Source of the DNA: Sialis fuliginosa | Lineage: Eukaryota; Arthropoda; Insecta; Megaloptera; Sialidae | Length of the DNA: 64,000 bases | NCBI GenBank assembly: GCA_961205875.1 | Contig: OY540817.1 | Span: 6,607,001-6,671,000 of the forward strand | Direction of reading: 5' to 3' | Shown here: piece by piece, positions 14,701-26,700 of the stretch | How positions within the stretch are numbered: the stretch's first letter is position 1 | Layout: each line of letters opens with the position of its first letter | Translations under genes and position numbers: made by a program | The notes under the pieces: generated by a model | Database searches by the model: none | What the model was told of the DNA's origin: nothing | Seen by the model: only the letters and a program-made list of their open reading frames with translations

Positions 14701-17700
14701 TGACAATCAATTAAAAGAATTAAAAAAAATTTTTATTAAATAAAATATGATGTTATTTCTTTTCATGAAAAAAACAAAATAAATTTACTAGGAAAATGGA
14801 AGGTGGGAGGAGGTTGAAAAAAATGCTGCAATATATTTTTTATAAAATGTGTATAGGTACTTATTAGATCAGTAAATTTATAAAAATAATTTATTCTTTT
14901 GTAAGTTTAATTTAAAAAATTATATTTTTGAAATTAAACGTAGATAACTCTCTACCCGATTATGACGATTTTTTGTACGACCATTATAGACGCTTATTAC
15001 GAAGATTAACAAGTTTTAATTTTTTTACAAAAACTATCATGTTCAAACTTCCTACGAAAACTATATAGCATTATGAAATATTTTCATATTTATCATATTT
15101 TAACAAAAAGTAACATGTTTAAAATTGGCGGCGAGTTATTATAAATACTAGTTAACTATACCTTTTCAACTTCAAATTGATACTAATCAGTTTCAAATTG
15201 GGAATAATCAATTTAAAATTGAGACTTATCAATTTCAAATTGAGACTTATTCGTAGCTGATATTATTATTAATAGTTTATTAAATAATATTTGTAGTCAT
15301 TACAAATATATTTTGTATTGAAACATTCTATTTATTTGTTAAATAAATCATTTACTTATTTTCATCTCTAGTGCGAAATTAATTATTCCCAATTTGAAAT
15401 TGATTATTCCCAATTTGAAATTGATTAGTCTCAATTTGAAATCGATAATTCTCATTTTGAAATTGATTAGTCTCAATTTGAAATTGATTAGTCTCAATTT
15501 GAAATTGTTTAGTCTCAATTTGAAGTTGAAAAGGTATAGTATTAATAAATGCTAATTGAATGAATACTAAAATGCTAGTTTTCTTGGTTAAAACAGTATT
15601 GCGGTCTGACTCCTAAAATTTTAAACTTACTATATTTCAGAGTTTTTTTCGTAACAAAATAAAAAATAATCTTTTCAGTCTTTTTATATGTTTTTATTTG
15701 CATCTGAAGTTATAAAAAAAAATTACTAACTTAATTTTTTTAAAGCATTAGTTATGCGAGTGACATACAGATAGAGAGACACGGAACAAAAATCAGAGAA
15801 CAGAAATAATTCTGCTTTGATAAATGGTCTCATAACTTCCTCCTATATCTTTTAGATATTGCGAAGAAGTAAAATAAAAATAGAAAAAACCCGATCGTAT
15901 GAAAAGTTAATAAAGTATCCGACCGAAGCGATCTCTACATTAGGTAAAATAACAGCGTCATTTTTCCACACGATAGAACGATTCCCGCGTCTTTGAACAG
16001 CACCAGATGCATTGCAGAATCTGGAATTAGACGATTTCTCAACTGGACACAATCTGTCACTCGGTGGTGCATTAGATTTTTTTTATTCATGTCTTTCTTC
16101 AAAAAGTTTACCAGATTGCGGCTTATTATGTGAAATGATTTATTACATGCTAAAGAAAAATTACTCGTTTTTAGTCGGATTATTTATTATTATTATTTCT
16201 TAACCCATTAACGCCCACCGTACACACCTCATTTTATAATTCGTGTTACTTTTTATGGATATTAATTCACAATATGTCCTTAAAAATCAGATGCTAGTAG
16301 TGCAACAAACAAAATCTATTAGGCCCTCCACACACGGTGCGACTGTTTTGCAACTAGTTTGCAATCGACTTAAGTCCTCGCTCCGTACACGAGCGCGACT
16401 GAATCTTGATCAGTCGACAGTTTTATGGGAATTGTCGTGAAGAAAAAACGCGATTTTTTTAAGTTTTTAAATTTTTTTTACTTTTGGCAACATGTCAAGC
16501 ATTCTTGAATACCCAGGACTATAGTATATGTATAGACCTTCATATTCTTCCACCTCCTCGACGAATTTAATGTTTATTAACTGATCATTTATTCTGAATG
16601 AACTAACTAAGTAGGTAATTATTAATGGGAATAATGATAATTAGCTAATAATTTTAATTATAAATAAATAATAATATTATTATAATTATAAAGCTAAAAT
16701 ATCATGCAACCACGCAACTGAAACCGAAATTCGACCTGCAAGCACAGTTACACGAAACCAGTTGGAAACTGATTGCAAATCTGTTTTGTTTTGGTCGCAC
16801 CGTGTGCCGAGGGTCATTATGTTACACGTGCAAAGTCACCAAACGGTTGCTTACGCAAATGGTTTGCAATTCTCGTTGAAAAACGGTTGCTCCGTGTGCG
16901 GATGGCCTTAACGTTATTAGTTTCATGAGTGTTTAAACGTGTTTTAATTGCTGCGAATTATTTCTATATGAATTGAGGCATGTGATATGCAAATATATTT
17001 TATCCAACTGAAGCATGTGATTTCGAATTTTGTTTAAATCATACGGAATTACTTAAATATAACTTGATTTCCAAATGTAATTTATCTAAAAAAATGATAT
17101 CATAAAATCAGTCTCACACTAAATAGGCTTCATATCTGTCAAATTTACTCGCATGAGTGCACAACGTTATTTTTTTTCTAAATATAAAAAAAAATTTGTT
17201 GTAATATTTAGTTAAATTTATTGTATGTGTAGGTATTTAATTTTATTTTTTTAAATCATCTGCATGTTTTTGTTTTCTTTTGGGTGTTAATGGGTTAAAG
17301 TATATTTATTTATGCAGAATGTACCGAAGTTTTTTTTTCTGAAAGCGGTTAAATTTAAAAAACTGGATTCTGAGATAAACACCATTTTTATTAAATTAAT
17401 TTTGGAAAAATGAACACTGTCTGTTTATCTGTCTGTCACAGTCTTAGAGCTACTAAACCATTTCACCTAGAAAGCTGAGCGAGATATGTAATTATAGTAA
17501 ATCATGGTCCAAGTTTTTGTGCTTTTTGAGAAAAGCAAATGGGTAACTAAACGTAAACGTTTTATTATTATTAAAATCTTCGTTTTATAAATTTTCCAAA
17601 AAATCATAAAAATATTTTGCACCCTGTCCATTTTTCCGAAAGTAATAATGAGAATTTGTTTTTAAATTGGGAATATTTATAATGTTGCTAAGATCATAAA

Positions 17701-20700
17701 AAAATCAATCAGTACTTACGTTTTTTTTTTCAAAATTGTTATAAAAATATATAGGTAGAACCTTCTGTTTTCTAATAGACGAACTATTAAATAATATACG
17801 TAATGATTTTTAACTTTGTAAATTAAATTAAATTAACATAATGGAATAAATTAAAAAACTATATCGTACGGAATAATAATACGCGAACTCTCACATTTAA
17901 CAAAAATTTCCCCTGCTTTTGATGATACCTAGGTATAAATATTTTATTAGGGCCGAATTCAATATTAACTGTACCTACTTTAAGCTATATATAAACTTTT
18001 TTTCTCATTGTTTTTTCAAAAACACTTCACAATAAAAATACATCGTTCTGATTGTAATATCCATTTGACGTCATTGTTACGTAATATTTGTTGACCTTTA
18101 ATGAGTTGAAAAAGAAAATACCACTAATTGATATTTTTTATAATTGATATTTAAAAGAAAGGTTTTTTATTGGAATTATTTATTTTAGATCTTTTTATTC
18201 TACACAATTCTTTACTACATTATATAATTCAATATTTAATTTAATAGCGTATTGCAAAAGAAAGAGCAAACTTTTTACAACTATCATCACTACTTATTCC
18301 TTATGTTACCTAACGTAACAAAATATATACTAAAATCTGGCCAAAGAATATATCTATAATTTAAAAAAAAAACACGTAAATTGGATAAGTGGTTCTAGAA
18401 TGATAAGCGCACTAACAATCAGACAGGCAGACATTGCGTTTTATAATATGTAAGAATTCCCGGTCAAATTGCTTGAGTCAATTTCGTTATAATACCGGGC
18501 ATTAGATACCTACTTTTATTGCAAGTTATATATTGTTTGCATGTTGAATTGTACAACCCTTGATAGACACCGGATTTACAGTCGTTTATTATCTTGTATC
18601 ACTGAAGACAGACATCGATACAGTTGTATTTGTTTTCAATATATTGTTCTACGATGCATAAACATGATAAACATTTCTTGTGGAGCGAATAACAAATATA
18701 TATATAGGTTTTGTAAGAAAACATCGATATAAAAATGGTTATTTATTTACTACTCAATATACATGTGTACAATAATCCTTCCATTTACGTGGATTCCTTG
18801 AAAAAGTTTTATATGTTCACTTATCTACTAGACACCAGGTTGTCACCACGCATATGTATAACTCTCATGACGTTACCTATTTGTGTCAGTTTATAGTAAA
18901 CATAGTTATATCAAAAATTGTTTTTTTGTCAGAAACCAACAAAATTATATTTCACCAAGAGTAAAATACTTGAGAATAAAGAACAGATGCCTATTTTTTA
19001 CATGGCTTTCTATTGCTCTATTTACACGTTATTTTCATATAACCAATTAACCGCGTAAATGGAGGGATTGCTGTATTTTAAAATGGTGTGATTAAAAATT
19101 TCTCTGCGCCTCCACCATTTTAATACAAAATTTTTATTAAATATATCACAATATAAATGTATGTTAAATATATATGTGTTAAATGCTAATTGCCTTCATA
19201 AAAATTCCCCTCCCCCTCTCTAAAGAAAACCTGGTTACGCTACTGCTACCGTACCCCTTTGTCTTCTTTTTTCTCATCTTCAAGTTAAATACAATGTTGT
19301 GTTATTGTCCATGTAATCATGTAAAGATTCACTGTATTCTTTATATAAACTATAGACAACTAGGATGGTGTAATATTGCAGCACTGTGGGCAAAAAGAGG
19401 ATTTAATTTACATAAATAAATGTTTTAAATGAAATAAGGTACTGGCACCAGTCTTGGCCGCTTTTTTTGTAATTCTCCTGAACTCATGTAGCTAATAAAA
19501 TAAGTATCTCTTTATTTAATCAAATCAATTTAATTACCAAAGTCCTCGAATATAGTTTGTTTTTTAAATTATAGTGATGAGCACCCAGTGACGGTCACTT
19601 GCTAATTATTACAAAAATTATAAAAAAAAGAATCGTAAAATTAAAAGCAATATAAAGCAGTTGCTATGATAATATAATAATTAATAAATACCAACCCGAA
19701 GGAGTTGTCGGAAGAAAATAATTTCAGCCGACATTTGACAAATGACACTTATAATAAGTTTAAATGTTCACCATTTTGACACCTATTGGCAGATTGACAT
19801 TAAATTAAGCTGTTTTATAATTAAGTGCAAATAGATTATGATTCAGTAATGGCAGTAATCAAATATCAACAAATATTTTTATAAAGTACATTTAATTAAA
19901 CAAGTGTCCAACACTAGGGTATTATCCAAGACTGGTGCCAGTACTCAGTACCCTATCTACTTACAGATGAATGGTATCTGGGCAAAAAATATCCATGTAT
20001 TTGAAACGGCTGGTACAAAATATAAATTATATAAAACCAATTTTATCAGAGAAAATATTATAAATGCTTTCAACGTGTCCGAGTATTCCTAAAAAATAAA
20101 TAATTGATCGAAGAAAAATCACATTTAATGTTGATTATCGTGTTTTTTCAAATGTATTAAAAATGTAATTAAAAAACTGATGCAAGATTATCTAAATATA
20201 ACTTTTAATTTACATAAATTGATACATAAAAAAGAATCATTAAAACTTTATTTAACAAGTTGTCCCATTAAAAAAGTTTTATCTTTATATAACCTAATTA
20301 CCTTAATTGTGCCGATTATTAACAATATTGAAAATAATAATGAAAGAGCGTACGTTCCAAATATTATTCCTCCTACAATGTACACTGAAAAATAAATAGA
20401 TTAAAGCATATATCTTGGCTTCTGGGTGTAATCTGCGTCGATTTGATCGTGCTATCGGCCAACGTTTCGTCACACATTGCAGTGGACATTTTCAAGGTTC
20501 ATCATATCCAGATCACCGCATAAACATCAAAATACAATTTTTAAATAATTTAACATATACAGTTGGGAATGACTACCCCATTAAACTGTTACTATAATTA
20601 AATTAATATAATTAATTAACGTTTATGCTTTCTGTTTAATGTTTTTGTAACATTAATTAAATTTGAAATCGGCAAAATATGGTTTTAATTAAAATTTATT

Positions 20701-23700
20701 GTATTATATTAATATCTACTCATTAAATTGAAAGGGTCGAAATATTCATAGTAGAAAAAGGGCTTTGTTATTAAAATCTATTCAAATAAATTTCAAAAAC
20801 ATTTTAATGCTTGTAATATCTACTTTTCTTAAATTTAAATATGACTTATTTTTGCGAAGTTATGATATTATAAAAGTGCAAAGGACCCCGCAGTTTTTGA
20901 TAGGGAAATGGCTTTCAGTCAATCTCTTTGAAACCAACTGGAAAATATTCTCTAAATCATCCCGATTAAAAGTCTCAATGGCCGCAACCGCCTAAGTTCC
21001 CGAGGTCTCGCGCAAAAAGCTGTTTTGTACCTAATACTGCAATAAAAAAATCGATATAGTACAGGATTTCCCAAGTTCAATATTTAATTTATTATAACAA
21101 ATGGAAGAAAACTTTAAATACAAAAGTTGTCAGGCTAGACAAGCAGCATATTTTTAAAATAGTTACATTTATATAAGGTGTCCCATAAGTGTGTTACAAA
21201 TCAAAGTTATATTTTTATGACAACTAATTTTCTATTGTTTTTATTTTACAATTTAATATTTTTAATACTATTGCTAGTAGCTGGCGCTGACGGAACTACA
21301 CATACCTTAACATGTTTTATAAAAACTTTATTATAATCCATTAAACAATTTGCTAGAACTTGCAAACTTTAACAACATAAAAATCTAGAAATTAAATAAA
21401 TAAAACGATACATAAAACATAATTTCTTTGTTCAAAATGTCCTATACTAAATCGATTTTTTTATTGCAGTATTAGGTACAAAACAGCTTTTTGTGCGAGA
21501 CCTCGGGAACTTAGGCGGTTGCGACCATTGAGACTTTTAATCGGGATGATTTAGAGAATATTTTCCAGTTGGTTTCAAAGAGATTGACTGAAAGCCATTT
21601 CCCTATCAAAAACTGCGGGGTCCTTTTGAAAAGTTTCGTAGGGTTTATGTTATTCAAAAGTGTTTTCTTTTAGCTTCTGTCATTTTTATCTAAACTACAG
21701 TGTTGCCAATTTCAAAATAACACGAACTTCAAAAAATAAACTAACATATGGTCCACTCTATATAATTATTATATAACCCTCTTACTCATATTGATGTTAG
21801 TCTCCGCGACAAGGAAGTCAATAATATCTGACGTATCTGCGACTCTAGACCGCGCCTCCTCCCGACTCGATCTGTTGAACTCGTGAGACAAAACTACGAG
21901 CACGGAACCCAGACACATCATCACCGATGACACAATCTGAAAGTTTAATTCAATAAAGCTACCGAATTAATTCGAATTAAAGACGTTCTAAGTTAATTTC
22001 TTCGCAAATAACTCGGTCAAAAATAATCGTACAGTGATATAAAAAACAGTACTTGTCTATTATTATCCCCGGTATTTGCAGATGGCAAGCTGGGTCGTAA
22101 CTACCACCAGGACAGACTGAGTGGACATAATATGACAATCGGCAACTACATATGTTCAGATTTGTATACCTGAGACCTCAAAGAACTTAAGAAGTCAAGT
22201 ACTTGGGTGAAAATTTTTTTAAAGTGCGAAAAGGACTTACAAAAGGAAAAAAAAATGTTTTTTTAAATCAAAACTTTTTTTGTATCATCATTAGGCCTTT
22301 CCGCTTAAAAAAGGTCCTTACACTCATAACTGTAACTCTACTCATTTATTTGTTATAATTTTTTTAAAGTTCATAAAACCTTGGATTTGGGTGTTTTCAA
22401 TCATGAAAATGTACACTTTAAAACTAATATTATCATATTTAAAAAAAATATTAATAATCTTCAAACGAATGTTAACAATATGGTATACTTCACTTTTAAG
22501 ATTATTACCAGCACCCACCTTTATTTTAATTAACAACTATGTCCGTTTTTCTACTCTGCGCGCTCATATTGCCCTGTGTTAATTGCCCTCACAGAGTAGA
22601 GAAACGCGTTGCTTATTATTAGACCGTCAGTTTTGTGAATATATTTATGTAAAGGGTTAAAAATGTAAATCTGCATAACAATTGTGATGATTATAAAAAC
22701 ATGCAAGATAATAATAATACTTACAAATTGAAGAGAACCAATTAACAAAGCTCCAACTCTTAAAGAACAACATAAACAGAATGTCTTCACTTGAAACAAT
22801 CCTGACATTTTTGCATTTGATTTCAAATGTTCATTCTAAAAAATATAAACAGAAATAATGTGTATACAGGGTTAGTCAAAAGTTAGGTCATATTTGATAT
22901 CATTAGAAATAAAAAATTAAAAATCGATTCTCATTTATTTAAAATAATTCGGGCAAGACATACACGAGTGTATACCAAAGGATTTCGAAGTCGTAGAATG
23001 TTTGGAGCCATGCATTTTTGAGTAAGAAAAAAATATAAAAAGTGCCAAATTCTACTGATTGAGATCTACATTTTGACACCCCACTTGCCTAGATACTAAA
23101 ATAAAAAATTCTATGACGCCCCTCCCTATTATTCCTAAATTTAAAATGATATTGTTGACTTTTTTATTTACTGTTGGTAATCCCACAAAAGCCTTGAGCC
23201 GGTAGTTACAGAGTTAGAGGGGGGGACAAAATAAAATATTGCTTTTAGCCCCCTACAGGCTCGATTTTTGAGTTAGAAAAAATAAATAAGAAATATGGTC
23301 ATATTCTATTAATTGAAATGTACATTTTGACATCCCACACGTCTTGGTATACAATTTTTTTTTTTTTTGATTTGCTTTAAAGCCCCCACAGGCACCATTT
23401 TTGATTTAGAAAAAAAATAGAAAAGGGGCCAAATTCCGCTTGTTTGGTTATACATTTTAACGTACCACATGCCTTGGTATAAAAAAAAAATTTTTTACCT
23501 AGCTTTAGCTCCTTAGTGTCCCCCCTGAAAAATTATTTGTTCAATATATTTGTACATATTTTACTAAAGGGTATCATTTTACATGTTCAGTAAAAATTTA
23601 AAGTTTCTAGCTTATATAGTTTACGAATTGAGTAAAAAGGACGGACGGACGGACGACAAAGTGAGATTAATAGGGTTTCTTCGGAACCCTAAAAACGAAC

Positions 23701-26700
23701 AAGTAGAGTAGGAATCGCGCCCTGGGGGTTCCGTAATGTTATATACAACTTAATTGCATATTGACAGTTACATAGACAATGGTGTATAGGCGTCTTTATG
23801 TAGACGTTGTATCAAAGAAACTGTTTGTCACGTAATAATTCCATATGCAATAAAAAATTAATTATTTTGAAATGTTTGTTTACATGTGCTATGAGATCTT
23901 TTTAAAAAATAAAGCATGAAAAAGGCGATTTTTACCCAGAAATACATCACAATCAAATATAACTGAAAAGGCATGTTTAATTGAAAAAAAATAGTAAAAT
24001 TCTTTATACACATCAGTAATTTGTTTTCAAATAGCATTATAATGTGAAAAGGAATTTTTATTCATCGTATATGTAAATACGGAAAAAAACGTGAAAGAAT
24101 TTTTATATATTTTAATGAAAATCGTGAAACATGTACGTTAAGATGAATAGTTAAACATGAGAGTGAAAAAATAAAATAAAACTTTGAGAGTAACAAGAAC
24201 ATATGTATATATTTCTATGAAATTCTATAAAGAATTCTTTATATTGAACGAAATATTACACAAGTATTATTGTATATGCATATTTAGATACATTATTGCT
24301 TTTTTTATTGATATAAAATATTGAAATTATATTAATTTTTTTAAACGGGCAAAATAAAATTCTGCTTTTAGCCTCCTACAAGCGCCATTTTTGACATAGA
24401 AAAAAAAATATGGTCATATTCTACTAATTGAGATGTACATTTTGACATCCCACACGTCTTGGTATACAATTTTTTTGTTTTGGATTTGTTTTAAAGCCCC
24501 CTGCAGGCACCATTTTTGATTTAGAAAAAAAATAGAATAAGTGTCAAATTCCGCTTGTATGGTTATACAATACATGCCTTAGTATAAAAAAAAATTTTTT
24601 TTACTTAATTTTAGCTCTTTAGTGCCCCTCTTGAAAAATTATTTCATCATTTTACATGTTCAGTAAAAATTTCAAGTTTCTAGCTTATATACAGTGCGTT
24701 CACGATGAAAGGAACAAATTCGTTTAAAATTCAGGTAATTATTTTATGGAATAACGCTCGGACCCGTCGATTAGTATTTTTAGTTGCGGATTTTTTGACA
24801 TAAGGAAATTGTATACAGGGTGTCTCAAGAAGAACATATACAGTTATCATTGATTTTTTTTAATGGAACATCTTATATTTTATGCTATTTTTGAATTCTA
24901 CGGTGTATTCTGAATACTTTTTGTATAACATATCATATCTCTAAAATCAGTGGTTTTCGGAATAATGACGTTTGAAAATTGACATTTTGAAATACACACA
25001 AGTCAAATAAAATATTTAAATTGAAAAAATAAACTTTGAATATTTTTTTAAAAGCCAACAAAAACATCCTGGTATTGCAAAAAAAAAAAGAAAAAACATT
25101 GAACTTTTTTTTTCTTCTTTTTTTCTTTTTTTTGCAATACCAGGATGTTTTTGTTGGCTTTTAAAAAATATTCAAAGTTTATTTTTTCAATTTATATATT
25201 TTATTTGACTTGTGTGTATTTCAAAATGTCAATTTTCAAACATCATTATTCCGAAAACCACTGATTTTAGAGATATGATATGCTGTACAAAAAGTGTTTA
25301 GAATTTATCGCACAATTCAAAAATGGTATAATATATAGGGTGTTCCATTAAAAAAAATCTATAATGACAGCATATGTTTTTCCTGAGACACCCTGTATAC
25401 AATTTTCTTATGTCAAAAAATCCGCAACTAAAAATATTAATCGACGGGTCCGAGCGTTTTTGCACAAAATAATTACCTGAATTTTAAACGAATTTGTTCC
25501 TTTCATCGTGAACGCACTGTATGTAGTTTACAAGCTATTTAGTTTTGAGTGAAAAGGACGGACGGACGGACGACAAAGTGAGATTAATAGGGTTTCTTCG
25601 GAACCCTAAAAAGATCTTCACTTTTTTTCTGACCGGAACCCCCCTTCACCTCGAGGCTAATAACCTAAAATGCCACTGCAAGGAGGTAAAATTTTCGGGA
25701 GGTAGAGTGGGGGTATTGTAGATTGGGCCGTGTAAAGGCAAATCGGGATGACTATTCGCGGAATAATCGACCCGATTTGTCTATATACGACCCGATCTGC
25801 AATACCCCCACTCTACCTCCCGACAAATCGGCCCACAGATTGGGTGGTGTATAGATGCCTTTAGATTCAATAAATACTAACAATAAATAACTTCAGTTTT
25901 TTCACGATGCATTTACTTTTTATTGTATTATGTTATTAATTTAAAAAATAAAAATAAAAAACATATAAAGAGGATTTGGGCCTCAAATAATTATGGTCCA
26001 GCACATTGTATATAGTTCCGCCCCTGATAGCTTATAAAGTCTAATTTATAATAAAATGATATTCGTAGTTCTACATAATTAGTTTCGGCAAAGTTGCTTC
26101 CCTATATGCCCGTAGTCTTTTTTATACATCACTAATTAATTAAAACTTTTTATACGAGATACATAAACAAAGTTATCAAATTAATACCGAAATATCGCCC
26201 ATAGGAATAGTAAAATATTAAAACACTGTTGCACATTGTTATAATACAGGCCTGGACAACCCAAATTGCACCGCGGGCCACATTGACGACCTAAAATTTT
26301 CCGAGGGCCGCACATAAATAAGAAATTTTGTAAAAAAATTTAGATTTTCCGGTTTTAATTTTTTTTCTAATCAATTTCCTTTTTTTGAAGTATACAATAT
26401 TAGGAAATAAGATCAGAAACACGAATGTAACAAAAATAATAATCATAGAGCAATAAATAAAAAGCCAATAGATAGCTTTTTGTATGTAATCAATTTTATA
26501 ATATAATTACTTTTAACCCCCCCCCCCCCCCTCGCTAAACTGTTAAATGTATTAGCATAAAAAATGTAAAGCTAATTTTCACAGATGAAAGGTTATAATT
26601 GATCTTATTCGATCCGGTGCAGGTGGAAAAAACCTACATAAGTACAGCAGTTTCAGAGGAAAAATTACCAACTATCTCGCATAGAAACCGAGATATTTAC

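Noticed and set aside
20765..20995. Frame of 76 residues beginning [12 protein letters not shown]
   Set aside because: Its second half is a foldback arm that occurs again inverted at 21444-21626; there is no domain.
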